Assembly: GCA_002381765.1 (NCBI GenBank)
Contig: DFXX01000048.1
Span: forward strand, 1,107-37,315
Source of the DNA: Bacteriovoracaceae bacterium UBA4097
Lineage (GTDB): Bacteria > Bdellovibrionota > Bacteriovoracia > Bacteriovoracales > Bacteriovoracaceae
DNA length: 36,209 bases
Direction of reading: 5' to 3'
In this document: in pieces, positions 1 through 6,993 of the stretch
How the letters are laid out: each line of letters starts with the position of its first letter
How positions within the stretch are numbered: position 1 is the stretch's first letter
Notes under the pieces: generated by a model
Seen by the model: the letters and a program-made list of their open reading frames with translations, nothing else
Databases searched by the model: none
What the model was told of the DNA's origin: nothing
Made by a program: the position numbers and the translations under genes

Positions 1-221
1 GATGGAACATCATCATCGATACGAAGAACTGAGCCACCAAAATTCTTAACATGAGCTTCAATCTCATCATTATCGGTGACTACTGCACATTCAAAGCCGG
101 AAGTTTTGCAGTTCTTAAAAACTCGCTCCACCATGGATTGACCCTGAATCATTGCCAGGGGTTTTCCGGGAAAACGCGAAGAACCATAGCGGGCCGGAAT
201 AAGGACGATAATTGAGGCCAT
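1..221 (-). CDS. kdsB: 3-deoxy-manno-octulosonate cytidylyltransferase, N-terminal part (cut by window edge)
   Basis: The first 73 residues of a CMP-Kdo synthetase are visible. This cytoplasmic enzyme activates Kdo with CTP so that it can be joined to lipid A during LPS synthesis. The N-terminus reads MASIIVLIPARYGSSRFPGKPL, the nucleotide-binding P-loop-like signature (PARxxSxRxPGKPL) of the family. It is followed by a VVTDNDEI segment typical of KdsB. The ATG at 221 begins exactly where family members begin. The gene runs off the left edge, so its end and its neighbours are unknown. It is transcribed away from the rest of the window and indicates a Gram-negative envelope with Kdo-containing LPS. 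Confidence 0.93.
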   Translation of the reverse strand, partial: MASIIVLIPARYGSSRFPGKPLAMIQGQSMVERVFKNCKTSGFECAVVTDNDEIEAHVKNFGGSVLRIDDDVP

Positions 222-249
222 GAATATCCTATTTAAGTTTTGTGCCCCC

Positions 250-278
250 ATCTTAGCTAAAGAGAGGCCCCCCGACAA
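250..278 (-). promoter_or_regulatory. Candidate sigma-70 promoter for kdsB
   Basis: On the minus strand TTGTCG (278-273) and TAAGAT (255-250) are separated by 17 bp and lie about 30 bp upstream of the kdsB ATG. Each hexamer matches consensus at four of six positions, so this is only a candidate. Confidence 0.3.
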
Positions 279-337
279 TAAGTTGAGAGAGAAATTCAAC
301 CTTGCGTTACCCCGGACTCATGCTAAAATTTCAGAAT

Positions 338-682
338 ATGAAAAGCTTTATGACTGTCATGATTTTGGCGTTTTCCTTAAATGGACTCACTCAGGATAGC
401 ATCCTGCTGCAGGACAATATTACTCGGCCGGCCCTGAGTCTTCGCTGTAAGGAGCTGCATAAAGAAAGAAGTGATAAAGTGAAGGTGCAACAGCGACTGA
501 ATGCTCTTCTGCAAAGAAACCAAAATCTCATCAAGAAAAGTCCACGTGCTAAAGAAACTCTTCACGCCCGTCTAAAGGCGAATCAAGTTAAAGTAAAAAA
601 TGAACTCTACCTCACCACTCTTCAGATTGAAACGATGGAAGAGAATATCGTCCGCTCAGGATGCCCGGGAATTGCTCTATAA
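338..682 (+). CDS. Small secreted protein of unknown function, coiled-coil-like
   Basis: I do not recognise this protein of about 114 residues. It begins with a short hydrophobic stretch (MKSFMTVMILAFSLNGLTQ) that looks like a Sec signal peptide. A charged, helix-favouring body follows, rich in Lys, Gln, Glu and Leu, consistent with a periplasmic helical or coiled-coil protein. Two cysteines remain in the mature part (in LRCKEL and SGCPG) and could form a disulfide. The start is uncertain: TTG 302, ATG 320 and ATG 338 are in frame and none has a strong ribosome binding site. ATG 338 is chosen because it puts the signal peptide at the N-terminus. It lies 69 bp upstream of the TolC-like gene in the same orientation and may share its transcript. 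Confidence 0.6.
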   Translation: MKSFMTVMILAFSLNGLTQDSILLQDNITRPALSLRCKELHKERSDKVKVQQRLNALLQRNQNLIKKSPRAKETLHARLKANQVKVKNELYLTTLQIETMEENIVRSGCPGIAL

Positions 683-751
683 CTGATTTTACTTCTCAGA
701 AATGTTAGTGCTACACTCTTGGGCGCACACACATTTTTCGGGAGAAGAGCA

Positions 752-2242
752 TTGCTTTGGCATTTGATAATATTTCTTTGCTTGGGAATTACCGAGTCTG
801 TTGCCCAGGATGAAGACCTGAGTGTCCTGGAAGCCACTATTTCAGAAGACAACTTCAAAAATCCCCCTACTCAGACCAGTAAACGACGCTGGAATCCTCC
901 TGAAAAATCCACCGATTTGGCCAATGCTGACTCTCGGGTGCTTGATCTCAGGTCCGTTTTAGAAGAAGCCTTTCGCAGAAATCCTTTTGAAAATATTCGT
1001 CGTCAGCAAAAAGAGCAGTTAGAACTCAGAAAGTCTGATCTTTTCCAAAGCTTCTGGCTTCCCAATGTTGCTTTGGAACTTCAATCAGGTAATCATCGTA
1101 TTGATCGCTTTCGTGAGTCATCTCGATCCACTCCAGGCATGGGAGCTCAACAAGCTCCCACTGGGAGCCTAGGACTCGTAATTGAAGACTATACTCTTTT
1201 TAATTGGGGAAGAGATTATCTCCTCTATCAGAATGAAAAACATACGCTTAATCGCGCCAATCAGCAGTTAACCGAAGCCCGCCGGCACTTAAAATTTTCT
1301 CTCATTGCTCAGTATTTTGAACTTTTGCGTGCGAAAGAAGTACTTAAAATATTTCGAGAACAGCTTAGACAGGCTTCCTTCATTCATCGCCTGGCCCGCG
1401 AGAAATTGCAACTAAAGAAGATCAGGGCGCAGGAATATTATCAAACCCGCTCGGAATATCTTCGCTCTCAAACTGAGTACCAACAGGCCCTGTTTGAGGT
1501 TGGAACTGAGGAAGAAGACATGGCCAATCTTTTGGGTGATGAGTATCACAGCTCATATCGCTCAGTTGAGCAGCTCAAGTATGTATCGGTCAATACCAGT
1601 ATGGCCGAAGCTCTGAAGTATGCTCAAGAGCAGAGTGTGGCCTATCGAAATGCTAAGCTCGCCTACGATAATGCTACGAGAACTTACGAGAGAACATTAA
1701 AGCAGAATCTTCCATTACCAAAATTCAGCTTCAACCTGGGAACTTATCGCACAGGCTTTGATCCAGAGGGCAGCTCCTGGAGTTATGAGACTACTCCTGG
1801 AAACAGAAATATTGAGCTAGTGGCCGCCATCGATATGAGATGGACCTTGATTGGCGAGGGTGGTTTATTTAACTCTCGAGATAATCAGCAGGCCTTCTTG
1901 AATAAGAGAATTTCAGAGATTAATTACTTCAACACCAAACGAGAGCTAGAGGTGAAAGTCCGCACCATCTATAAAAACCTAAGATTCTTAGAGCAAAAAG
2001 TAGAGATTGCTCAGTTCCAGCATAAGAATGCTCAAAGTAATTATGATACTGTTCTCGATGGTTACCTTTCAGGAAACGCTAGCTATGCAGACATCAAGCT
2101 AGCGATAGATAATCTCGTCTTCTCTCATATCAACAGCGAAAATGTGAAATATGAGCACCTTTTAAAGAAGCTCGAGCTTGTGGAATACATGGGACTGGAA
2201 GATTTCCCCGGTGAAAACTTTGAATCATTGGCAGTGAGATAA
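752..2242 (+). CDS. TolC-family outer membrane efflux/secretion protein
   Basis: An outer-membrane channel of about 496 residues resembling the TolC/OEP family, whose trimers form the exit duct for type I secretion or RND/ABC efflux. A signal peptide (LWHLIIFLCLGITESVAQ) is followed by two repeats of long amphipathic helices. These include LDLRSVLEEAFRRNPFENIRRQQ and the later TSMAEALKYAQEQSVAYRNAKLAYDNA, which is the typical OEP layout with barrel strands between. I chose TTG 752 because GGGAGAAG (740-747) lies 4-7 bases before it. The in-frame TTG at 719 lacks such a site and would add 11 residues ahead of the signal peptide. The following outer-membrane gene starts two bases after the stop. 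No membrane-fusion protein or inner-membrane pump lies next to it, so its partner is unknown. Confidence 0.85.
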   Translation: MLWHLIIFLCLGITESVAQDEDLSVLEATISEDNFKNPPTQTSKRRWNPPEKSTDLANADSRVLDLRSVLEEAFRRNPFENIRRQQKEQLELRKSDLFQSFWLPNVALELQSGNHRIDRFRESSRSTPGMGAQQAPTGSLGLVIEDYTLFNWGRDYLLYQNEKHTLNRANQQLTEARRHLKFSLIAQYFELLRAKEVLKIFREQLRQASFIHRLAREKLQLKKIRAQEYYQTRSEYLRSQTEYQQALFEVGTEEEDMANLLGDEYHSSYRSVEQLKYVSVNTSMAEALKYAQEQSVAYRNAKLAYDNATRTYERTLKQNLPLPKFSFNLGTYRTGFDPEGSSWSYETTPGNRNIELVAAIDMRWTLIGEGGLFNSRDNQQAFLNKRISEINYFNTKRELEVKVRTIYKNLRFLEQKVEIAQFQHKNAQSNYDTVLDGYLSGNASYADIKLAIDNLVFSHINSENVKYEHLLKKLELVEYMGLEDFPGENFESLAVR

Positions 2243-2244
2243 TC

Positions 2245-2991
2245 ATGAAATACTTATTACTTCTTACTCTTTTGCCACTCTTTTCTCTCCATGCTCAAAC
2301 TGAGGGAACTCCTTCGGCAGAAGAAATTCTTATTCAACGACCTGAGAAGCATCTTCGTCATGAGAGCATGATCTATGATTTAAATACCGATCTCGGAATT
2401 AGAGATCAAAGAAAGTTCACGGGAGAAGACAAAAACCGCTTATCGGTGGCGGGACACATATCAGGTGATTACGAGCACTTTGATGAAATCTTTGGATTTG
2501 AGGCCAACTATATGAGAAAGACCTCCTGGTTCAATGAACTATGGTGGGGAATTCAAATCTTTCAGCATCGCACGTACTTTGATGCCATTACTAGAAATCA
2601 TACCAGTGGCGCGAATCCGAACTCTGAAGCTCAATTTCAAAGGGCCAGTGGAGTTAAGAACACTGTCCTTGGTGTAGGCCCAGGGGTGGGCTATCGCTTC
2701 AAACTACTACTGGATTTTTTCGAAACAGAAGATGTGTTTGAAAGCATCGATGTCTTTGCTAATGTAATCGAACTAGACGAAACCCATATAGGACAAAAAT
2801 ATCGGGGCTATGGACTTACTACCAATTACGGAATACATAAAAGATCCAGCACATCATTCTTCTATGGTGGAAAGTTCTCTTACAATTTGGCAAGTGTCAC
2901 CCGCTCTGCACTGGGAGATGAAAAAGCGCGAGAGCGCTCCCTGTCACTAGGATGGCTCTCGGTTGCTTTTGAATTAGGATTTTTCTATTAG
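2245..2991 (+). CDS. Predicted outer-membrane beta-barrel protein of unknown function
   Basis: A 248-residue protein with a clear signal peptide (MKYLLLLTLLPLFSLHAQ). It is rich in alternating aromatic and polar residues, with many Tyr, Phe and Gly, and ends in LSLGWLSVAFELGFFY. A terminal aromatic residue after alternating hydrophobics is the usual C-terminal signature for barrel insertion. I cannot assign a family. It starts two bases after the TolC-like gene and is very likely co-transcribed and translationally coupled. Its stop overlaps by four bases the stop of the convergent SPOR gene. An accessory role for the TolC-like channel is possible but is only inferred from position. Confidence 0.7.
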   Translation: MKYLLLLTLLPLFSLHAQTEGTPSAEEILIQRPEKHLRHESMIYDLNTDLGIRDQRKFTGEDKNRLSVAGHISGDYEHFDEIFGFEANYMRKTSWFNELWWGIQIFQHRTYFDAITRNHTSGANPNSEAQFQRASGVKNTVLGVGPGVGYRFKLLLDFFETEDVFESIDVFANVIELDETHIGQKYRGYGLTTNYGIHKRSSTSFFYGGKFSYNLASVTRSALGDEKARERSLSLGWLSVAFELGFFY

Positions 2992-3593
2992 CGAATTTCT
3001 GTGATGATATGATCTTGTCCTGAGAACAAGCTCTGCTCTTCACGAATATAAGTCTTAGCAGCATCAACGGTATCAAAGAGTCCAAGACTCACGCGATACC
3101 AATTCCCTTTCCCAGGAATTTTCACTTCATTTATGATGGGATTATAGCCTCTAACAGTGAAGCCTTCAGCAAACTGCTTGGCCTCATCAACTGTATTATA
3201 AGAGCCTAACTGAATGGTATATTTGCCGGCCATAGGACTCTTTGATGGCTCAGTCTTAGGAGTTTTATCTTCTAAAGTAGCACTTTCCTCACTGGTAAAC
3301 TTATCTAGCTCATCAGACAGTCTGGTTTTAGACTCATCCATAAGTTTTTTAAGTTTCTCTTCATCGGTCAATTTTGATTCTTCGGCAACGGTAGCTTCCG
3401 CGTCCTCTTCCACCACTGACTTAAGCTTTACCGTCTTAACGTCCTCTTCGATAACACCAGCTTCCTTCATTGAGAGCTTCTTACCCAGGCGAATTCCCAG
3501 AGTGAAACTAGTGATGATAAAAACCACGATAAAGATGAGAATGAGAACGATCTCTTTTTTTTCAAAAACGATGACTTTATTATTTTCTTCCAT
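2988..3593 (-). CDS. Inner-membrane-anchored SPOR-domain protein
   Basis: A bitopic protein of 201 residues. A short cytoplasmic tail is followed by one membrane segment (about residues 14-33), an acidic and Lys/Ser-rich periplasmic linker (about 45-120) and a C-terminal SPOR domain (about 123-201). The SPOR domain contains the repeat-like pair YTIQLGSYNTVDEAKQFA and WYRVSLGLFDTVDAAKTYI. SPOR domains bind denuded glycan strands of septal peptidoglycan, and this layout is the same as FtsN/DedD-type proteins. Such proteins usually act in division or envelope remodelling. Which one this is cannot be told from the sequence. It is transcribed away from the Tad operon, with 135 bp between the two starts. 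Confidence 0.88.
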   Translation of the reverse strand: MEENNKVIVFEKKEIVLILIFIVVFIITSFTLGIRLGKKLSMKEAGVIEEDVKTVKLKSVVEEDAEATVAEESKLTDEEKLKKLMDESKTRLSDELDKFTSEESATLEDKTPKTEPSKSPMAGKYTIQLGSYNTVDEAKQFAEGFTVRGYNPIINEVKIPGKGNWYRVSLGLFDTVDAAKTYIREEQSLFSGQDHIITEIR

Positions 3594-3728
3594 GCACTTA
3601 TTTTAAGGGCTTACCTGATTTCGAGCAAAGCCTTTTTCAATTCCGAACAAAGTACTCAGTCTCTCTTTCCTCTGCTAGCAGTTTTCCCCCAAGCAGGTTA
3701 GAAGCCTCCCTAGCAAAGGAGCAAAAAT

Positions 3729-3905
3729 ATGAATTTTCTAAAGAATCAGCAAGGCCAGGGAATCATGGAATACGTCATCATCTCAAGCCTGGTTGGCATT
3801 TGTTGCCTGGTCGCCGTAAAGAGTTTTGGGGACGTTATCCAAAAAAGAATCTCCAATATGCAGGCCCAGGTCGTAAAAGAAATTGATTTAAAACCCACCA
3901 AATGA
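3729..3905 (+). CDS. flp: Flp-type (type IVb) major pilin
   Basis: A 58-residue prepilin that opens the Tad operon. The leader MNFLKNQQG is followed by QGIMEYVIISSLVGICCLVAV, which fits the Flp rule G/XXXXEY: glycine before the cut, Glu at +5 and Tyr at +6, then a hydrophobic helix. The mature pilin would be about 50 residues, normal for Flp. The start has a strong AAAGGAG site (3715-3721). The stop overlaps the next ATG in the form ATGA, indicating coupled translation. Flp subunits polymerise into thin adhesive pili after processing by a TadV/CpaA prepilin peptidase. That peptidase is not encoded in this window. Confidence 0.88.
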   Translation: MNFLKNQQGQGIMEYVIISSLVGICCLVAVKSFGDVIQKRISNMQAQVVKEIDLKPTK

Positions 3906-4180
3906 ACCTTCTCGCCTGGCTGATCGGCCTCTCTTCCACCTTCCTCATCCTATCGCAAGCTGTTGCCTTTCACAGGGCAACAGTTTGTCGCCAACAGATT
4001 TGGAGTAAAAGCTTTGAATCTCTAACTAGGAGTCTTTTGAAAGAAGCCCAGGATAAGGAAATAAGATTCCTCCCAACTTGTCTGGCACTTATCAAAAGAG
4101 AAGAAAGTGTTGTCACCTGGAGAAAGGAACTAGAACTATCCTCGCATAAATTTGAAATGGAGATCCAGGGGAAATTATGA
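3902..4180 (+). CDS. Small membrane-anchored protein of the Tad operon (pseudopilin/TadE-like candidate)
   Basis: A 92-residue protein with one N-terminal hydrophobic helix (LLAWLIGLSSTFLILSQAVAFH) followed by a charged helical region containing two cysteines. It has the size and layout of minor pilins or TadE/TadF-like pseudopilins. I see no clean glycine cleavage site with Glu at +5, so processing is uncertain. Both ends use ATGA overlaps with the neighbouring genes, so it is translated as part of the operon. Its function is inferred from position and layout only. Confidence 0.65.
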   Translation: MNLLAWLIGLSSTFLILSQAVAFHRATVCRQQIWSKSFESLTRSLLKEAQDKEIRFLPTCLALIKREESVVTWRKELELSSHKFEMEIQGKL

Positions 4181-4776
4181 ATGAGAAAGGTGATTCTACT
4201 CTATTCTGTGTCCTGCTGCTTCTGGCCTTAAGTGGCCTTGTTATTCTTTGCTCCCTGGAGCTTCATAAATCTTATCGCCTCCTTGAAAAACGCACTGAAA
4301 TCCTACTTTGCATGAAGGAAACCAAGGGAGAATTTCAGCGCTACTTCGCCTTTATGGGTAGAACCAACTGGGCCATAAAAAACATCAGAAAAGCGCAGCT
4401 AATAGCTTTTTTGATCCCGGGTCTGCAAGCGGCAGCTCTTAATGCCGATAAAATTAAAAAGATCATTATTCACGCACAAGACCTCTCTCTGCTCGCCTAT
4501 TTCAATAAGCTCAATGAACTAAAAAATAAGGGCTGCCCACTTGATCCCCGAATGCTCCTCACACCTTTTGAACTAGAAGTAAGGGGTTATAAAAGGGATC
4601 TTCAGAGTGCAGCAATACTCAGGAATGAAGAATGGACTTATCTCTTTTTGCATCTACCTTATGGATTTTCTCTAACTATCGAGGCTTCTCAATACGAGTC
4701 TCTGGGCCCAAAGATAGATTACTTATTCAAGGAGAGCGAGGTGACATCATCCTTCCTTTCCTCCTTTGCTTATTAA
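4177..4776 (+). CDS. Tad operon pilin-like membrane protein
   Basis: A 199-residue protein beginning MNEKGDSTLFCVLLLLALSGLVILCSLELHKSY. A short charged leader ending in KG precedes a hydrophobic helix, which is the plan of type IV prepilins and TadE/TadF pseudopilins, but Phe stands where Glu is expected at +5. The rest is a soluble, mostly helical domain. Its N-terminus resembles that of the next protein (RGDIILPFLLCLLTASLLFSSLFWLNKSY), so the two may be paralogous minor pilins. It starts in an ATGA overlap with the upstream gene. Its last 145 bases also lie within the next ORF in another frame. Confidence 0.65.
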   Translation: MNEKGDSTLFCVLLLLALSGLVILCSLELHKSYRLLEKRTEILLCMKETKGEFQRYFAFMGRTNWAIKNIRKAQLIAFLIPGLQAAALNADKIKKIIIHAQDLSLLAYFNKLNELKNKGCPLDPRMLLTPFELEVRGYKRDLQSAAILRNEEWTYLFLHLPYGFSLTIEASQYESLGPKIDYLFKESEVTSSFLSSFAY

Positions 4777-4898
4777 CCGCAAGCCTTTTGTTCTCAAGCT
4801 TATTTTGGCTGAACAAAAGTTATGAACAAAAAACCAAGGAGAAGCTTCATGATTTCCAAAGTCGCTGGAACCATCTTGAAAAAAAATACCAAGACTAA
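4632..4898 (+). CDS. Second pilin-like membrane protein, overlapping its upstream neighbour
   Basis: An 88-residue ORF whose convincing part is RGDIILPFLLCLLTASLLFSSLFWLNKSYEQKTKEKL and the helical tail after it. This is a short charged segment, one membrane helix and a small polar domain, as in pseudopilins. The only canonical start in frame is ATG 4632, preceded by CAGGA at 4620-4624 with 7-base spacing. This gives a 36-residue leader and a 145-nt overlap with the upstream gene. An alternative is initiation near 4741-4746, after AAGGAG at about 4730-4736. That would need a non-ATG/GTG/TTG codon in this frame, since the GTG at 4741 is in the upstream frame. Its end also overlaps the next gene. 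Confidence 0.55.
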   Translation: MDLSLFASTLWIFSNYRGFSIRVSGPKDRLLIQGERGDIILPFLLCLLTASLLFSSLFWLNKSYEQKTKEKLHDFQSRWNHLEKKYQD

Positions 4899-5268
4899 AG
4901 CTTGGTGGCTTAAGCTCGGTATTGCCCTTATTTTCTCCAATGTCTTTTTCTTTCTGCTCTTCTCAGAGGAAGCCCCACCAAAACAAAATCATGGTGTTAC
5001 CCCTGGTTGGGTGGAAGTTCAACTGCGGGCAGATCTTATGACTCCGTTTCAAAAAGGGAAAAAGATCCTAGTCATCCATCGCTCAGGAGGGCAGCGCATC
5101 GAAGGAATGCTAAAAGATGCCATCGATCTTGAGGGGCGATTAACCATTCTGGTAAAGGAAAATGAGGCAGCCCCTCTTTTTCTAAAGCAGAACTGGGAGA
5201 TCCTTCCCTATATCGCAAACCTCAAGTTACCTGCTTTAAAAGGAGAGATGCATGAAATTCGTTATTAG
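4849..5268 (+). CDS. Tad operon inner-membrane protein of unknown function (occupies the CpaB/RcpC position)
   Basis: A protein of about 139 residues with a basic N-terminus, one membrane helix (LGIALIFSNVFFFLLFS) and a beta-rich periplasmic part. That part reads like a small SAF- or FlgA-like fold (VEVQLRADLMTPFQKGKKILVIHRSGG...RLTILVKENEA). ATG 4849 is preferred over ATG 4822 because AAGGAG lies at 4836-4841 with ideal spacing. In Tad loci the gene between pilin and secretin is usually cpaB/rcpC, which has SAF-like domains but is roughly twice as long. A shortened CpaB is therefore possible but not shown. Confidence 0.6.
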   Translation: MISKVAGTILKKNTKTKAWWLKLGIALIFSNVFFFLLFSEEAPPKQNHGVTPGWVEVQLRADLMTPFQKGKKILVIHRSGGQRIEGMLKDAIDLEGRLTILVKENEAAPLFLKQNWEILPYIANLKLPALKGEMHEIRY

Positions 5269-5536
5269 CTTTTTATTCTGCCTAAACACATGGGCTTCCC
5301 CCATCCAGGTTTTTTTTGAACAAGATTCTACAGATGCCCAGATGATGAAAACCATCTTCATGACAGATTATAAAATTCCGGAAGATCTCATTGATCTTAT
5401 TCAGGTGAGAAATTGTGAGGCAATAACCGAGCGAGGAAAACTTGATCTCTGCATAAAAAGCAACGGAGACCTAAGAGTGGTCTCCGTTGATCATGAATTC
5501 GTGAGTGAATCACTAAGAATTTTCAGAGCACCTTAG
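5252..5536 (+). CDS. Small secreted protein of the Tad operon, unknown function
   Basis: A 94-residue protein with a signal peptide (MKFVISFLFCLNTWAS) and a mature domain of about 78 residues containing two cysteines (RNCEAI and DLCIK) that could form a disulfide. AAAGGAG (5238-5244) precedes ATG 5252 with good spacing. The start overlaps the preceding gene by 17 bases. No family is recognised. Its place directly before the secretin suggests a periplasmic pilus accessory factor. Its 3' part contains a perfect 10-bp inverted repeat (5462-5488) that works better as a terminator for the antisense gene described separately. Confidence 0.65.
   Translation: MKFVISFLFCLNTWASPIQVFFEQDSTDAQMMKTIFMTDYKIPEDLIDLIQVRNCEAITERGKLDLCIKSNGDLRVVSVDHEFVSESLRIFRAP
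5452..5488 (-). terminator. Intrinsic terminator for the antisense small gene
   Basis: A perfect 10-bp stem (5462-5471 with 5479-5488) has a 7-base loop. Read on the minus strand it is followed by GCTTTTTATG, a T-run in the right place. On the plus strand no T-run follows. It lies 62 bases after the stop of the minus-strand ORF, inside the coding sequence of the plus-strand gene ending at 5536. Confidence 0.7.
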
Positions 5537-5544
5537 GAGTACTT

Positions 5545-6993
5545 ATGAATTACTTAGCGTGGACAGCGAACTTAGGTGTAGTACCTTTATTTCTGTTAGC
5601 TGCTTTTCTCTTTGCGCCAGAGGCTCTTTTCTTAGCTTTACGACGGTTTTCAGTGATTGCTGTTCTAGAGGCCATAAGTATCTCCCAATTTGAAACTCTT
5701 AAATTATCAGTTTTGAAGCTCCTCAAGATAACGAGAAGCCTTTTATTTGTCAAAGTCTTCCTCCTTTTGCCGCATGCATCATTTGCTCAAGTTTCTCCAT
5801 CTGACGTGATTTTGGCCAAAGGAGAGCAGCGGGAGCTCAGTTTTTCTGGATTGAAGAACTTCTCCGTGGGAAATCCCGAGGTCATCGCCTACAAATTTAA
5901 TCCCAAATTAGGCAAACTTTTGGTTAAGGGCAAGCGAGTGGGCTTCACTGATCTCATCGTCTGGACCAAAAACGGCAAAGAGGTCTTAAGTCTCTATGTC
6001 CTCTCTAAACAAAAATTTCTCAAAACCTTCCAGCTCGCCGATGCCTTAAAGAATATGAACCTTAAAATCGATATTAAGGGCCCGGTCATGACGGCTTCGG
6101 GAAGCCTTTCGGACTTCTCCGACTATCTGTATCTGCAAAAGATTAAGAATCAGTACCAAGACCAGGTCTTTTTTAAGATCACTCTCACTCAGGAGCTAAG
6201 AAATCATATCATCGGGCAGATCTATAAAAAGCTCTACGCCAATGGCTTTTCCTCCGTGACCTGTCAGATCGATTGGCTGGATATTCTGTGTTTTTATGAG
6301 GGAAATGAGAACAAGGCCCTCTTAAAGCAACTGGCCGACTTTTATCGAGTGAACTTTATCGAGCAAGACTCCAAGCTTCGCCATAAAAACTATGTCTTAA
6401 AGCTCAAGCTCATTCAGCTAGAAAGAATGGACGGTCGAGAAATTCATATGGGACTAGATAAACTTCAGGCGAAGCTCTCTGACATCTTTGATTTTGGAAT
6501 TAGAAAACTCATCGATGAGAATATGGTCTTTCTCACTCAAAGTCGTATGGATCTCTCCTCTTTGGCAGAGCCGGAAATGGTAGTCAACTTACAAACGCCT
6601 CAGCTTATTGAAATTGGCTCGCAAATTCCTTACCAGAACATAGCTCAGCAGGGTGCTACCGTCATTGCTCCCATCGACTGGCGTTTTGCTGGTCTCAAGA
6701 TAAAAACCAAGATTACCGAATCATTTGGAAAACTTCTCCTGGATTATGAAACTGAATTCTCCCGGCCCGTTGGACAAGCCATCAGCGGAAGCAAGGAGAC
6801 CTCCTCGGCACTTCTGGAAGTAGGAGTTCCTATGAAGATTTTCCAAATTGGTTTTCAAACCAATTCAAAAAGCCGTCAAGGCATTCCCTTTATTTCTGAA
6901 ATCCCCATTCTCAAACATCTCTTTGAATCAAAGTCGGATCAGAAAACCTATAAACAAATCTATGGATACGTTGTCCTGGAAGAGGCCCCCTAA
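5545..6993 (+). CDS. cpaC: Tad pilus secretin (CpaC/RcpA family)
   Basis: Outer-membrane secretin through which the Flp pilus leaves the cell. After a signal peptide (KLLKITRSLLFVKVFLLLPHASFAQ) comes the N-domain typical of CpaC, with the phrase LAKGEQRELSFSGLKNFSVGNPEVIAYKF and a BON-like segment. The C-terminal secretin domain follows, with SLAEPEMVVNLQTPQLIEIGSQIPY and the closing motif GIPFISEIPILKHLFESK. The start is open. ATG 5545 has an AGGAG site (5535-5539) overlapping the previous stop, but then the first 56 residues are antisense to the small basic gene. TTG 5713 would put the signal peptide at the N-terminus and give about 426 residues, but has no ribosome binding site. The longer form is listed. 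The stop overlaps the next ATG (TAATG). Confidence 0.88.
   Translation: MNYLAWTANLGVVPLFLLAAFLFAPEALFLALRRFSVIAVLEAISISQFETLKLSVLKLLKITRSLLFVKVFLLLPHASFAQVSPSDVILAKGEQRELSFSGLKNFSVGNPEVIAYKFNPKLGKLLVKGKRVGFTDLIVWTKNGKEVLSLYVLSKQKFLKTFQLADALKNMNLKIDIKGPVMTASGSLSDFSDYLYLQKIKNQYQDQVFFKITLTQELRNHIIGQIYKKLYANGFSSVTCQIDWLDILCFYEGNENKALLKQLADFYRVNFIEQDSKLRHKNYVLKLKLIQLERMDGREIHMGLDKLQAKLSDIFDFGIRKLIDENMVFLTQSRMDLSSLAEPEMVVNLQTPQLIEIGSQIPYQNIAQQGATVIAPIDWRFAGLKIKTKITESFGKLLLDYETEFSRPVGQAISGSKETSSALLEVGVPMKIFQIGFQTNSKSRQGIPFISEIPILKHLFESKSDQKTYKQIYGYVVLEEAP
5550..5675 (-). CDS. Very basic 41-residue protein, encoded antisense to the secretin 5' region
   Basis: The ORF reads MASRTAITENRRKAKKRASG and continues with further Arg/Lys/Ala-rich sequence to GTTPKFAVHAK. 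It has 14 Lys/Arg and a single Glu. GGGAG precedes the ATG with good spacing. A TTGACA/17/TATCTT promoter lies upstream and a hairpin with a T-run downstream. Codons are those of highly expressed genes (CGT, GGT, ACT, GCT, AAC, TTC). Size and composition suggest a ribosome- or nucleic-acid-associated protein, but I do not recognise the family. The plus-strand reading of the same bases gives a hydrophobic stretch, which is what the complement of Lys/Arg/Ala codons would produce. Gene callers may miss this gene because it lies inside a longer ORF. Confidence 0.72.
   Translation of the reverse strand: MASRTAITENRRKAKKRASGAKRKAANRNKGTTPKFAVHAK
5725..5753 (-). promoter_or_regulatory. Sigma-70 promoter for the antisense small gene
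   Basis: On the minus strand TTGACA (5753-5748) and TATCTT (5730-5725) are separated by exactly 17 bp. The -35 is a perfect consensus and the -10 matches at four or five positions. Transcription would start about 5718, giving a leader of about 43 bases that ends in the GGGAG site before ATG 5675. Confidence 0.7.
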
